A DNA stretch of 64,000 nt from Streptomyces gilvus. Lineage in GTDB: Bacteria > Actinomycetota > Actinomycetes > Streptomycetales > Streptomycetaceae. The notes beneath the pieces were generated by a model. The model saw only the letters and a program-made list of their open reading frames with translations. It had not been told where the DNA came from and did not search any database. Shown here piece after piece: positions 1-8,742 of the stretch (positions are counted from its first letter, which is position 1; the number at the start of each line of letters is the position of its first letter). Where the stretch lies: assembly GCF_022513565.1 (NCBI RefSeq), contig NZ_JAKWBE010000037.1:1-64000 (forward strand). The letters run 5' to 3'. Made by a program: the position numbers and the translations under genes.

Positions 1-385
1 CCCGGAGTACTGGGCGGTTTTGCACGAGTCGCTGATCGCGGACCCCATCCTCCCGCCGCTGGACATGACCGAACAGCTCGACCGGATCGTGGAGTTGGCC
101 GAGCGGCGCCGGATCACTCCGCAGATCGTTCCGCGGACGTGTGGGGCGTATCCCTTGATGGCCGCCTCCATCATGGTGATGACCTTCCCTGACGCACCGC
201 CCCTCATCTACACCGAGGCGTCGTACAGCGGTGACACCATCGACGATCCGGCCCTCGTGAACCAGTACCGCAAGGCATACGATCGGCTCAGGGCCGTCGC
301 GCTGTCACCAGACACGTCCCTGGCCATGATCAAGGCAGCGGCAGAGGATTACCGAAATGGCAAGCAACCGGATCGACTTGAGTGA
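1..385 (+). CDS. DUF5753-type helix-turn-helix regulator, C-terminal part
   Basis: This is the C-terminal end of a gene cut by the window edge, with about 127 codons visible and the frame open from base 2. The visible part begins PEYWAVLHESL and continues with a hydrophobic helix of DUF5753 type (DMTEQLDRIVELA). Family proteins carry an N-terminal Xre-type helix-turn-helix, which lies outside the window, and a C-terminal DUF5753 domain. They are among the most duplicated regulators in Streptomyces. The gene overlaps the next one by 29 bases, which is usual for DUF5753/DUF397 pairs and suggests translational coupling. The targets are unknown. Confidence 0.8.
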   Translation, partial: PEYWAVLHESLIADPILPPLDMTEQLDRIVELAERRRITPQIVPRTCGAYPLMAASIMVMTFPDAPPLIYTEASYSGDTIDDPALVNQYRKAYDRLRAVALSPDTSLAMIKAAAEDYRNGKQPDRLE

Positions 386-650
386 CGCGTTCTGGTTCAA
401 GAGCAGCTACAGCAACGGTGACGGCGGGGAGTGCGTCGAAGTGGCCGCCGACTTCCCCGGCGCCGCCCTCTGGCGCAAGTCGAGCTACAGCAACGGCGAC
501 GGCGGCAACTGCCTCGAAGTCGCCGACAACATCCCCGGCCTCGTCCCCGTCCGCGACTCCAAGATTCCCCAAGGCCCCGCCCTCATCCTCACCGCCGCCG
601 CTTGGGCGCCCTTCGTCGCCTCGCTCAAGGCGGAACCCGCCACGCTCTGA
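357..650 (+). CDS. DUF397 domain protein with an internal duplication
   Basis: This small protein of 97 residues is the usual partner of the upstream DUF5753 regulator. DUF397 carries a K/RSSYS-NG-CVEVA core. Here the core occurs twice: FKSSYSNGDGGECVEVA near residue 14 and RKSSYSNGDGGNCLEVA near residue 40. Only the second copy is followed by the full domain (VRDSK, then a W-x-FVASL end). The first copy therefore looks like a partial tandem duplication. The ATG lies inside the preceding gene, so translation is probably coupled. DUF5753/DUF397 pairs such as BldB-like and WhiJ-like systems affect development in Streptomyces. The role of this pair is unknown. Confidence 0.85.
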   Translation: MASNRIDLSDAFWFKSSYSNGDGGECVEVAADFPGAALWRKSSYSNGDGGNCLEVADNIPGLVPVRDSKIPQGPALILTAAAWAPFVASLKAEPATL

Positions 651-675
651 GGCTTCAAGGCCGGGCGCCGCCCGG

Positions 676-2712
676 CTAGTCGAACCGTTCCAGATCCCGC
701 AGCCAGGCCGCCGCCGAGCCATCAGACGGCGCGCGCCAGTCGCCCCGCGGTGACAGCGAACCGCCCGCCGAGACCTTCGGCCCGTTCGGCATCGCCGAGC
801 GCTTGAACTGGGCGAAGGCGAAGAAGCGCCGGCAGAAGACCTCCAGCCAGCGCCGGATCTCCGGCAGGTCGTAGGCCACCCGCTTGGCCTCGGGGAAGTT
901 CGGCGGCCAGGCACCCGTCTTCGGGTCGTGCCAGGCGTGCCAGGCCAGGAAGGCGATCTTCGACGGCCGGAATCCGTAGCGCAGCACGTGGAACAGCGTG
1001 AAGTCGTGCAGCGCGTACGGCCCGATCTTCGACTCGGTGGACTGCATCTCCTCACCCGGCACCAGCTCCGGGCTGATCTCGGTGTCGAGGATCGCGGCGA
1101 GTGTCCGGCCCGTCTCCTCGTCGTGCTGGCCGCTGGTGATGACCCATCGGATCAGATGCTGGATCAGCGTCTTCGGCACGCCCGAGTTGACGTTGTAGTG
1201 GCTCATCTGGTCGCCCACGCCGTACGTGGACCAGCCCAGCGCCAGCTCCGAGAGGTCACCCGTGCCGAGCACGATGCCGCCCCGCTGGTTGGCCAGCCGG
1301 AACAGGTAGTCGGTGCGCAGTCCCGCCTGTACGTTCTCGAAGGTGACGTCGTACACCGGCTCACCCGAGGCGAAGGGATGCCCCATCTCCTGCAGCATCA
1401 GCCGCGCGGTCGGCGTGATGTCCAGCTCGGCCGCGGTGACACCGAGCGCCGCCATCAGCTTGTGGGCGTTGTCCTTGGTGTGGTCGCTGGTGGCGAAACC
1501 GGGCAGCGTCCAGGCCAGGATGTCGCTGCGCGGACGCCCGGCCCGGTCCATCGCCCGGGCGGCGACGATCAGCGCGTGCGTGGAGTCCAGACCGCCGGAC
1601 ACCCCGATGACCACCTTCGGGCCGCCGATCGCCGCGAGCCGCTGCTGCAGGCCCTCGACCTGGATGTTGTAGGCCTCGTAGCAGTCCTGGGCGAGCCGCT
1701 CGGCGTCGGCCGGCACGAACGGGAACCGCTCGACACGGCGCCTGAGCCCCAGATCGGTCCGCGGCGGGTCGAGTTCGAAGGCCACCGTCCGGAAGTCACC
1801 GGTCCGCGCGCTGTGCGTACGGCGGTTGTCGTCGAACGTGCCCATCCGCATGCGCTCCTGCCGCAGCAGGTCCAGGTCCACATCGGCCACCGCGTACTCG
1901 TCGCCGAGCGGGAAACGCTCGGTCTCGGCCAGCAGCACACCGTTCTCGTAGACCAGGGCCTGCCCGTCCCAGGACAGGTCGGTCGTCGACTCGCCGAGGC
2001 CCGCCGCCGCGTAGACGTACGCGGCCAGACAGCGCGAGGACGCCGAGCGGCACAGCAGCTTGCGGTCCTCGGCCCGCCCGACCGTGATCGGGCTGCCCGA
2101 GAGGTTGACCAGAACGGTCGCGCCGGCCAGGGCCGCCTCCGCACTGGGCGGCACCGGGACCCACATGTCCTCGCAGATCTCCGCGAACAGCACCAGGCCC
2201 GGCACGTCCTCGGCGGTGAACAGCAGGTCCACGCCGAACGGCACGCTCTCACCGCCCAGACGGATCGATCCGCCTCGCTCGTCCGCGCCGTCGCCGATCT
2301 GGCGGCGCTCGTAGAACTCCCGGTAGTTCGGCGGGTACGACTTCGGCACGACACCGAGAACCCGGCCGCGGTGCACCACCACCGCGCAGTTGTAGACCCG
2401 GTTGCGGTGGCGCAGCGGGGCGCCGACGACCAGCACCGGCAGCAACTCGGCCGATCCGGCGACCACTTCCGCGACCGCGTCCTCGACCTCGTCGAGCAGC
2501 GCGTCCTGCAGCAGCAGATCCTCGATCGAGTAGCCGCACAGCCCCATCTCCGGGAAGACGGCGACGGCCACCCCCTCCTCGGCACATCTGCGCGCCTGGC
2601 GCAGCACCGCTTCGGCGTTGGCGGGCGGATCCGCGATGACGGTGTGACCCGTACACGCGGCCACACGTGCGAACCCGTGCTGATAAATGGACCAGAAGTT
2701 CGACTGAGGCAC
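676..2712 (-). CDS. nadE: glutamine-dependent NAD+ synthase
   Basis: This cytoplasmic enzyme makes NAD+ from deamido-NAD+, ATP and glutamine, the last step of NAD synthesis. The product is 678 residues, matching the long actinobacterial form. Residues 1 to about 300 form the nitrilase-like glutaminase, with the Glu of VFPEMG (near 55), the Lys of VVPKSY (near 124) and the Cys of EICEDM (near 179). The C-terminal half is the synthetase, with the ATP loop GVSGGLDSTHAL. I chose the GTG that gives VPQSNFWSIYQHG, because family homology begins there. Nineteen further in-frame upstream codons are probably not translated. There is no clear ribosome binding site, but a TACACT box lies 7 nt upstream, so the mRNA may be leaderless. 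Confidence 0.95.
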   Translation of the reverse strand: MPQSNFWSIYQHGFARVAACTGHTVIADPPANAEAVLRQARRCAEEGVAVAVFPEMGLCGYSIEDLLLQDALLDEVEDAVAEVVAGSAELLPVLVVGAPLRHRNRVYNCAVVVHRGRVLGVVPKSYPPNYREFYERRQIGDGADERGGSIRLGGESVPFGVDLLFTAEDVPGLVLFAEICEDMWVPVPPSAEAALAGATVLVNLSGSPITVGRAEDRKLLCRSASSRCLAAYVYAAAGLGESTTDLSWDGQALVYENGVLLAETERFPLGDEYAVADVDLDLLRQERMRMGTFDDNRRTHSARTGDFRTVAFELDPPRTDLGLRRRVERFPFVPADAERLAQDCYEAYNIQVEGLQQRLAAIGGPKVVIGVSGGLDSTHALIVAARAMDRAGRPRSDILAWTLPGFATSDHTKDNAHKLMAALGVTAAELDITPTARLMLQEMGHPFASGEPVYDVTFENVQAGLRTDYLFRLANQRGGIVLGTGDLSELALGWSTYGVGDQMSHYNVNSGVPKTLIQHLIRWVITSGQHDEETGRTLAAILDTEISPELVPGEEMQSTESKIGPYALHDFTLFHVLRYGFRPSKIAFLAWHAWHDPKTGAWPPNFPEAKRVAYDLPEIRRWLEVFCRRFFAFAQFKRSAMPNGPKVSAGGSLSPRGDWRAPSDGSAAAWLRDLERFD

Positions 2713-2719
2713 GGAATCC

Positions 2720-2725
2720 AGTGTA
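2720..2725 (-). promoter_or_regulatory. possible -10 box of a leaderless nadE promoter
   Basis: On the minus strand TACACT ends 7 nt before the chosen GTG start of nadE. This spacing would put the transcription start at the start codon. I see no convincing -35 box and no ribosome binding site, so this rests on the -10 match alone. Confidence 0.35.
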
Positions 2726-2790
2726 ATCGTCAGAGCGACGCGATCGGTGACGCGGGGTGCGGGGCACACCCGCGCCGTCCGCTCGTGCCG

Positions 2791-4386
2791 TCAGCTCTCG
2801 TAACCCAGCACCGTCATCATCCCCGCCTCCGCGTGGTAGACGTTGTGGCAGTGGACCATCCACAGCCCGGGGTTGTCGGCGTCGAAGTCGACCCTGAGGG
2901 TGTTCCTGGGCAGCACGATCGCCGTGTCCTTGCGCGGGCCTCCCGTCACATCGGCCAGGGCGAAGGTGTGCCCGTGCAGATGGAGCGGATGCCACATGGC
3001 GGTGCGGTTGACGAACTCCAGTCGGACTCGCTCCCCGGCCCGCACCGGGTGGCGCTGCGAGGGCGTGTACGGGGTGTTGTCGAACGCCCAGTCGTACTGC
3101 GTCATCCTGCCGGTGAGCCGGATCCTGATCGTCCGGTCGGGGCTCTTGGGCTCCAGCGCCACGGACTCGTCCGCCGTCAGCCGGTCCGCCGTCAGCAGTC
3201 TGCCGTCGAGTTCCTGCGGGCGCGCGGTGGCGGAGGGCGCACTGCCGCCGCCCGTGCGCAACAGTGCCATCGTCGACGCGCTCTTGCCCTCGGCCAGCGC
3301 CGTCAGCGGAAAGACACCGTCGCCGGCCGTGACCAGCACGTCATAGCGCTCGCCCATGCCGATCAGCAGTGCGTCCGTGGGCGCATGCCGGACCGGGAAG
3401 CCGTCCGTGTGCGTCACCGTCATCTCGTGCCCACCGAGGGCGACCCGGAAGGCCGTGTCCCCGCCCGCGTTGACGAACCGGACGCGGATCCGGTCCCCGG
3501 GACGGGCTTCGAACACCGAAGGGGCCTTCGCCGTACGCCCGTTGACCAGGTAGTACGGGTACGCCACATCGCCGGCGTCACCGCCCAGCAGGTCACTCTC
3601 GCTGTCCGACATCATCCGGGACGGGCCGGAGGGTGAGGGCGAGCTCTGCGTGGGCGTCGGCATGCCGGACATGTCGTGGCCCGAGTCCCCCGTGCCGCCG
3701 CTCATGTCCATGCTCATGCCCCTGCCCCCGGTCAACTCCTCGAACACGGCGTCCGGTGTCGACCCGTCCACCCCGTCCAGCCAGTCGTCCAGGACGACCA
3801 CCCATTCCTTGTCGTAGGACAGGGGCTCCTTGGGGTCGTCCACGATCAGCGGCGCGTACAGCCCGCGGTCGAGCTGGACGCCGGCGTGGGGATGGAGCCA
3901 GTACGTGCCCGGGTGCGGGACGGTGAAGCGGTAAGGGAAGTCCGCGCCCGGTTCGATCGCGCGCTCGGTGAGGCCGGGCACGCCGTCCATGTCGTTGCGC
4001 AGGGCGATGCCGTGCCAGTGCAGGGACGTGGCCTCGGGGAGGTGGTTGGCCAGGGTCACGGCGAGGGTGTCGCCCGCGGTGACGCGGATCTCCTTGCCGG
4101 GCAGGGCGTCGCCGTACGCCCAGGAGGTGACCTCGCGCTCGCCGAGGTCCAGCGACGTCCGGGCGGCGGTGAGGCGGACCGTGCGCACCGCGCCCCCACC
4201 GCTCGCCGCACGCCGCTTCTCCGCGGCGGCGACCTCCTTGCCGGCCGGGTCGACATAGCCCTGGGGACCGGTCGCCACGGAGCCGCCGCGCCCGGCGGAC
4301 CCCGGATCCGAGCAGGCTGCCAGGATTCCCGTCCCGGCGACGGTGAGGGATGCGCCGAGAACGGAGCGGCGCGTGGGAGTACGCAT
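2791..4386 (-). CDS. multicopper oxidase, Tat-exported lipoprotein
   Basis: This is a three-domain, laccase/CueO-like multicopper oxidase of 531 residues. It begins MRTPTRRSVLGASL, a twin-arginine signal, followed by a lipobox LAAC near residue 24, so the protein is probably exported folded and lipid-anchored. All four copper motifs are present: HWHG, WLHPHAG, HPLHLHGHTF and the HCHNVYHAEAGMM segment containing the type-1 ligands. A Met/Ser-rich loop (SMDMSGGTGDSGHDMSGM) follows the second copper motif. Met-rich loops in CueO-type enzymes bind Cu(I). The ATG is preceded by GAGGTG. A frameshifted DUF6153 gene lies just upstream on the same strand. Oxidation of Cu(I) is the likely role, but other substrates are possible. 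Confidence 0.9.
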   Translation of the reverse strand: MRTPTRRSVLGASLTVAGTGILAACSDPGSAGRGGSVATGPQGYVDPAGKEVAAAEKRRAASGGGAVRTVRLTAARTSLDLGEREVTSWAYGDALPGKEIRVTAGDTLAVTLANHLPEATSLHWHGIALRNDMDGVPGLTERAIEPGADFPYRFTVPHPGTYWLHPHAGVQLDRGLYAPLIVDDPKEPLSYDKEWVVVLDDWLDGVDGSTPDAVFEELTGGRGMSMDMSGGTGDSGHDMSGMPTPTQSSPSPSGPSRMMSDSESDLLGGDAGDVAYPYYLVNGRTAKAPSVFEARPGDRIRVRFVNAGGDTAFRVALGGHEMTVTHTDGFPVRHAPTDALLIGMGERYDVLVTAGDGVFPLTALAEGKSASTMALLRTGGGSAPSATARPQELDGRLLTADRLTADESVALEPKSPDRTIRIRLTGRMTQYDWAFDNTPYTPSQRHPVRAGERVRLEFVNRTAMWHPLHLHGHTFALADVTGGPRKDTAIVLPRNTLRVDFDADNPGLWMVHCHNVYHAEAGMMTVLGYES

Positions 4387-4529
4387 GATGTGCTGACACC
4401 TCGTCGTAGGTGGTGCGAAGGGTTGGCCTGGACGCAGCTGCTGCTTCTGGTACACCGCCGACGGCGCGGAGGTTCCCACCCCGAACGGGTGAGATCACGC
4501 GGGCAGGGCGAAGCAGCCGGTCTGTGGGC

Positions 4530-5035
4530 CTATATGCGCAGCACAGAAAGCCGGGGGGGGGGAGAGGTCCCGGCGGGCGAGGGTTGGGCCACAGCTCCCA
4601 CGGAAGGCGGGCGGGCCGGGGCGGCAGGGGGAGGGCGGAGGCGGCGACGCCGAAACCGGCGGCCGACGGCACGAGGAGGGTGAAGGAACTCAGCACCGCG
4701 AGGCACACGGACGCGGGGTCCATGCCCGCCATGGTGGACGGACCGGTCTTCCAGGACGCACCGGTGCTCAAGGACGGACCGGTGCTCAAGGACGGGCCGG
4801 TGCTGATGGACGGGCTGGCGCCCAGGGACCGGCCGGTGCTCATGACCGGCTCGGTGGTCGTCCGTTCGTGGCCGGACGGGGCCGTGAGCCGCACGCTCGC
4901 GTGCCCCCCGACCGGCGACGGCGACGCGGAGCCGTGCTCCGAGGGATGCCCCAGCGTGTGCATCGTGACGATGCCGATGAGGAGCAGCGCGAACAGCAGC
5001 AGCCGTCCGTACGTCTGTCTCCTCGGCGGGATCAT
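4530..5035 (-). pseudogene. DUF6153-type membrane/exported protein, frameshifted in a C10 tract
   Basis: The N-terminus MIPPRRQTYGRLLLFALL is a signal or membrane anchor, followed by MHTLGH and a low-complexity STGPSLSTG section made of 18-bp repeats. A second hydrophobic stretch (VCLAVLSSFTLLV) follows. The frame then meets ten C residues (minus strand, 4562-4553) and runs on for about 300 codons into the overlapping oxidase gene. Adding one C gives PPPRLSVLRI and a stop at 4530. A C-terminus LSVLRI after a proline-rich tail is what I recall for DUF6153 proteins, which often sit next to copper genes. I infer either a real homopolymer frameshift, possibly phase-variable, or a sequencing error. 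Function is unknown. Confidence 0.6.
4756..4815. repeat. 18-bp tandem repeat inside the DUF6153 gene
   Basis: About three copies of an 18-bp unit containing ACCGGTGCTCAAGGAC occur here, with the later copies diverging (CTGATGGAC). On the minus strand they encode STGPSL repeats in the linker between the two hydrophobic segments. Confidence 0.7.
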
Positions 5036-5112
5036 TCCCGCAGCCTACCCCTCCCGGGTATACGTGTGCGCCCGCTCCCCGAGGGGAACGGGCGCACGAT
5101 CACCGGAAAGGC

Positions 5113-7056
5113 TCAGTGCTTCCGGTACGACTCGACGTAGCCGTTCGCGGGCGAGCCCACGCCGGTGACGTCGTCGTAACCCTTGACCGCGGACAGCGAG
5201 CTGTCCTTGCCGAGGCTGCGGACCGAGGTGATCAGACCGTCCGAGGCGTCGACGCTGTTGACGAAGTCGACACGGGCGACCGCGAGGTCCTTGCCGGTCG
5301 GCTTGTCGGTGACGTCGTGGTACACGCCCTTGTTGTACCGGGCGTAGATCTCCGGGTTGGCGAAACCGATCGCCTCACCGCCACGCGCCTCCTGGGCCAG
5401 CGCCTGGACGGCCGCGATCACCGGAGCGGCGAGCGAGGTGCCGCCGATGCGGTACTCGCTGTACTGCACCGACCCGTCCGGGAAGGTCTGCGTCTGGCCG
5501 ACCTTGAAGCCGGTGTTGGGGTCGGCGATGGCCGAGATGTCCGGGACGACGCGGTTGCCGGCGGCGTTGTTGGCCTTGGCGAGCGCGTCCGGGACGACAC
5601 CCTTCTGGTAGTACGGCTCGGCGACCGTCTTGCTGGTGCCGCCGCCCGCGCCCGAGGTGAACGCGCCGGGGAAGTTCGTCCAGCTCTTGCCGTCCGCGGA
5701 CAGCACGGCCTTCTCGGTGCCCCAGCCGGTCTCCCACTGGTACGTGTCGTTCTTGCCGACCGCGAGGGAGGTACCGCCGACCGCCGTCACCCAGGCCGAG
5801 TTGGCCGGGGTGTCGACCTGCTTCGTGCCGGTGTTGGCGACCTCGTCGCCGTTGTCACCGGAGGAGAAGTAGAAGCCGATGCCCTCGACCGCGCCGAACT
5901 GGAACACCTGGTCGTAGGCGGCCGCGAGGTCCGGCGTCTGGTTGGCCTCGATGTCGCCCCACGAGTTGGAGACGATGTCGGCGAGGTGGTTGTCGACCAC
6001 CTTGCTCAGCGAGTCCAGCAGGTCGTCGTCCAGGCAGGACGCGGCGCCCACGTACGTGACGTGCGCGTCCGGCGCGACCGCGTGCACGGCCTCGACGTCG
6101 AGGGTCTCCTCGCCGTACCAGCCGGAGGCGTCGCACTCGTCGGCGCCGGTGTTCGTGTAGTTCTTGGGCAGCACCTGGTTCAGCTGGCCGGTCTTCCAGG
6201 CCGCGTCACCGTGCTTCTTCGCGTACGTGCCCGCGTCGAAGGCGATGGTCGGCGAGGCGTACGCGTCCGTGATGGCGACGCGCACCCCCTTGCCCGTGTA
6301 CTTGCCGGCGCCGTAGGCGGCACGCAGCTGCTTGCCGGTGTAGCCCTCGACGGCGTACGGGATCTTCGTGCCGTACGCGTCCGGCAGCGTGGTCGCGATG
6401 TTCGAGCCGTAGTACGAGGAGAACGGCCCGGCGTTCTTGAACGCGGCGCCCGGACCGGGCAGCTGGTCGTCGTGGTTCGCCTTGTGCGGGGCGTTGTCCA
6501 GGCCGGTGACGGTCAGGACGGCGCCCTTGAGGCTGTCGGGCACCGAGGCCGTCTTCGACGGCGCGCGGTAGGTCTTCGAGCCCTTGGTGAAGTTGTGCAG
6601 CTGGGTGCCGAACGCCTTCTCGGCGGCGGCCACGTCACCGGTGACGGAGACGTAGTGCTGCGTGACACCGGTGACCGTCAGGCCGTTGGCCGTCAGCCAC
6701 GACCTGACCGCGGCCACCTGGGCCTTGGTCGCGCCGAACGAGGCCTGCGCCTTCTTGGCGCTCAGGTACTTGCCGTACTGCGGCGAGCTCGGGTCGGACA
6801 CGGCCTTCGCGTACGCGGCGAGACCCGTCGCGTTCCGGCCGGCCAGGTACACCCGGAGCTTCACCTGGGCGGCGTTCGAGGCGTCGCCCTTGTCCGCCTT
6901 GGCCGTGGCCCAGGCGGGCTTGGTGCCCGCCAGTGCGTCACGGGCCGGGTTGTCCGCGGCGTGCGCCGCGGGTATGCCGAGCGCCAGCGCGCCGGTGATC
7001 ATGGGCAGCGTCGCCGCCATGCTCACTGCGCGAAGTTTGGCGCGGTTGGATCTCAT
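5113..7056 (-). CDS. secreted S53 family (sedolisin) serine peptidase
   Basis: This is a secreted acid-type endopeptidase precursor of 647 residues. A Sec signal ends near AHAADN (about residue 38). The activation prodomain follows (VKLRVYLAG to VTGLDN, about 55-200), then the catalytic domain. The S53 triad is visible as Glu and Asp in GEETLDVEAVHAVAP and Ser in GGTSLAAPVIAA. The oxyanion Asp is in SNSWGD. The C-terminal Asp-rich segment (DVTGVGSP) fits the S53 calcium site. The ATG follows AGGGGG at a good distance. It is probably monocistronic. Family members are self-activating and digest external protein. Nothing suggests a specific substrate. Confidence 0.93.
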   Translation of the reverse strand: MRSNRAKLRAVSMAATLPMITGALALGIPAAHAADNPARDALAGTKPAWATAKADKGDASNAAQVKLRVYLAGRNATGLAAYAKAVSDPSSPQYGKYLSAKKAQASFGATKAQVAAVRSWLTANGLTVTGVTQHYVSVTGDVAAAEKAFGTQLHNFTKGSKTYRAPSKTASVPDSLKGAVLTVTGLDNAPHKANHDDQLPGPGAAFKNAGPFSSYYGSNIATTLPDAYGTKIPYAVEGYTGKQLRAAYGAGKYTGKGVRVAITDAYASPTIAFDAGTYAKKHGDAAWKTGQLNQVLPKNYTNTGADECDASGWYGEETLDVEAVHAVAPDAHVTYVGAASCLDDDLLDSLSKVVDNHLADIVSNSWGDIEANQTPDLAAAYDQVFQFGAVEGIGFYFSSGDNGDEVANTGTKQVDTPANSAWVTAVGGTSLAVGKNDTYQWETGWGTEKAVLSADGKSWTNFPGAFTSGAGGGTSKTVAEPYYQKGVVPDALAKANNAAGNRVVPDISAIADPNTGFKVGQTQTFPDGSVQYSEYRIGGTSLAAPVIAAVQALAQEARGGEAIGFANPEIYARYNKGVYHDVTDKPTGKDLAVARVDFVNSVDASDGLITSVRSLGKDSSLSAVKGYDDVTGVGSPANGYVESYRKH

Positions 7057-7281
7057 GGAACCCCCTGCGATGCGGTTCTTCGCATGTGTGGTCGGTCGCC
7101 GGTGATCCGCGTAGACCGAGCCGCGGCGGAGGCACGGAAATGGATCACACGGTAGGGGCCACTCTTTCGATGAACGGTTCATGCCAGGGGAATGAGAACA
7201 CCAAGAAGAGCCCAAGGAAGCGCTGTCCAAGGCGATTTGGGGCTTACGTCCTTCGGTGTTTTCGGCCTTCGACGGTAATTC

Positions 7282-7908
7282 CTACGACCTGGGCTTCGCG
7301 CCGCGCTCCTTGAGCATGTCCGCCATGAGCTTGATCTCGGACTGCTGCGCGTCGACCATGCCCTGCGCGAGCTGCTTCTCCACGCCCACCTGACACTTGG
7401 CGACACAGCCCTCTGCCATGTGGATGCCGCCCTTGTGATGGTCCGTCATGAGCTGGAGGTAGAAGATCTCGGCCTGCCTGCCGTTGAGGGTGCCGAGCTT
7501 CTTCATCTCGGTGTCCGTCGCCATGCCGGGCATCAGCGAGCCGTCCCCGCGTTCGGGCATGTCGCCCATGCCCATCCAGGACATCGGCGGCTTCGCCGAC
7601 ACCTTCGGCAGCCCCCACAGATCCAGCCAGCCCAGCAGCATCCCGCGCTGGTTGGCCTGCGTCTGCGCGATGTCGTAGGCGAGTCGCCGCACTTCGACGT
7701 TCTTCGTGCGGTCGCGGACGATGTACGACATCTCGACGGCCTGCTGGTGATGGACCGCCATGTCCCGGGCGAAGCCCGCGTCGGCGGACTCCGCGGCGGG
7801 CGTGCCCGTGCTCGACCCGCCGTCCTCGGCGACCGCGTAGGTGATCGCGCCGGCGGCGACCAGCGCCGCCGCGGCGGTTCCCGCGATCCAGCCGATGTGC
7901 TTCCTCAT
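7282..7908 (-). CDS. DUF305 domain exported protein
   Basis: This 208-residue protein has an N-terminal membrane or signal segment (IGWIAGTAAAALVAAGAITYA). The DUF305 domain shows paired histidine motifs AVHHQQAVEMS (near 53) and MTDHHKGGIHMAEGC (near 150). DUF305 proteins are ferritin-like helical bundles, often next to copper or heavy-metal genes. The ATG starts one base after the stop of the upstream DUF3105 gene, so the two are surely co-transcribed and translationally coupled. A metal-binding periplasmic role is an inference from the family and the nearby multicopper oxidase. Confidence 0.85.
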   Translation of the reverse strand: MRKHIGWIAGTAAAALVAAGAITYAVAEDGGSSTGTPAAESADAGFARDMAVHHQQAVEMSYIVRDRTKNVEVRRLAYDIAQTQANQRGMLLGWLDLWGLPKVSAKPPMSWMGMGDMPERGDGSLMPGMATDTEMKKLGTLNGRQAEIFYLQLMTDHHKGGIHMAEGCVAKCQVGVEKQLAQGMVDAQQSEIKLMADMLKERGAKPRS

Positions 7909-7909
7909 G

Positions 7910-8581
7910 TCACATCGTCCCGCCCGTGCACGAGGCACCCGGCTCGGGCGTCTGCCGGCCCTGGACGTACGTCTCGAAGAACTTGGCGACCTTCGGGTCG
8001 TCCGCGCTCGTCACGCCCAGCTGGTGGCCCCACGCCGTCAGCTCGATCGGCGAGGTCTGGTTGGTGTACGGGCTCATCAGCGAGTACGGCGTCTGCTTGA
8101 CCTTCGCCGAGAGGGTGTCCACGTCGGACTTCTTCGCCTTGTCGGTGTACGTCACCCACACCGCGCCGTGCTCCAGCGCGTGCACGGCGTTCTCGTCCTT
8201 GACGGCCTTGGTGTAGACGTTGCCGTTGCAGTTGAGCCACACCGGGTTGTGGTTGCCGCCGACCGGCGGGTGCATCGGGTAACTCACCGTCCCCGCGACG
8301 TGGTTGCGGGACAGCTTGCCCGTCCAGGTCCGCACGCCGTCCTTGCCGGTGGTGAAGTGCCCGGAGTCCCCGGAGCTGCCGCCCTTGGCGTCGCTCGCGG
8401 TGGCGTCCTTCTTGTCCGACTGGTTGTTGACGAGGACCACACCGCCCACGACGAGACCGGCGACGACGACCACGCTCGCGGCGATGACGAGGACGCGGTT
8501 GCGCCGCTCACGGGCCTTCTCGGCGCGGCGCATCTCCTCTATGCGCGCCTTGCGGGCGGCACTGGTGGTCTTCGAGCCCAT
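7910..8581 (-). CDS. DUF3105 domain membrane protein
   Basis: This 223-residue protein has a basic cytoplasmic N-terminus (KARIEEMRRAEKARERRNR), one membrane helix (VLVIAASVVVVAGLVVGGVVL, about 30-50) and an external DUF3105 domain. Conserved features visible are MHPPVGGNH, LNCNGNVY and HALEHGAVW, plus a C-terminal Cys (GASCTGG). The His/Cys pattern hints at metal or thiol chemistry, but the function is not established. It forms an operon with the DUF305 gene downstream, with 1 nt between them. The two families are commonly paired in actinobacteria. Confidence 0.85.
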   Translation of the reverse strand: MGSKTTSAARKARIEEMRRAEKARERRNRVLVIAASVVVVAGLVVGGVVLVNNQSDKKDATASDAKGGSSGDSGHFTTGKDGVRTWTGKLSRNHVAGTVSYPMHPPVGGNHNPVWLNCNGNVYTKAVKDENAVHALEHGAVWVTYTDKAKKSDVDTLSAKVKQTPYSLMSPYTNQTSPIELTAWGHQLGVTSADDPKVAKFFETYVQGRQTPEPGASCTGGTM

Positions 8582-8704
8582 GGCGGTGTCCTTGTTGGGG
8601 GAGGGACAGTCGGGTGGGCTGATCGTAATGGGGAAGCAGGGGCCTTTCGCAGGCAGGGCACAGGAAAGGCCGGATCGATACGTATCCGACAGGTGGTGAC
8701 AGAT

Positions 8705-8727
8705 AATTTGAACCGCAGATGCGCATT
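8705..8727. promoter_or_regulatory. NsrR-like operator over the nsrR promoter
   Basis: This 23-bp imperfect inverted repeat begins AATTTGAAC and ends AGATGCGCATT. It matches the element before hmp (10447-10469) at 16 of 23 positions. It covers the -35 box and spacer of the nsrR promoter, as expected for autorepression. The assignment is by position and by resemblance to the known Streptomyces NsrR pattern. Confidence 0.65.
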
Positions 8728-8736
8728 ATCTACGCT
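8708..8736 (+). promoter_or_regulatory. nsrR promoter, probably leaderless
   Basis: A -35 TTGAAC (8708-8713), a 17-bp spacer and a -10 TACGCT (8731-8736) lie just before the ATG at 8743. With only six bases between the -10 box and the ATG, transcription would start at or next to the start codon. Confidence 0.6.
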
Positions 8737-8742
8737 GACTGT

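Noticed and set aside
4480..4529. Continuation of the DUF6153 frame into the oxidase gene as a genuine fusion
   Set aside because: After the C10 tract the sequence is out of frame and low-complexity, while one added C restores a family-like ending.
5116..7155. A plus-strand frame of about 680 codons opposite the S53 peptidase
   Set aside because: It is an antisense shadow; the minus-strand product has signal, prodomain and catalytic motifs.
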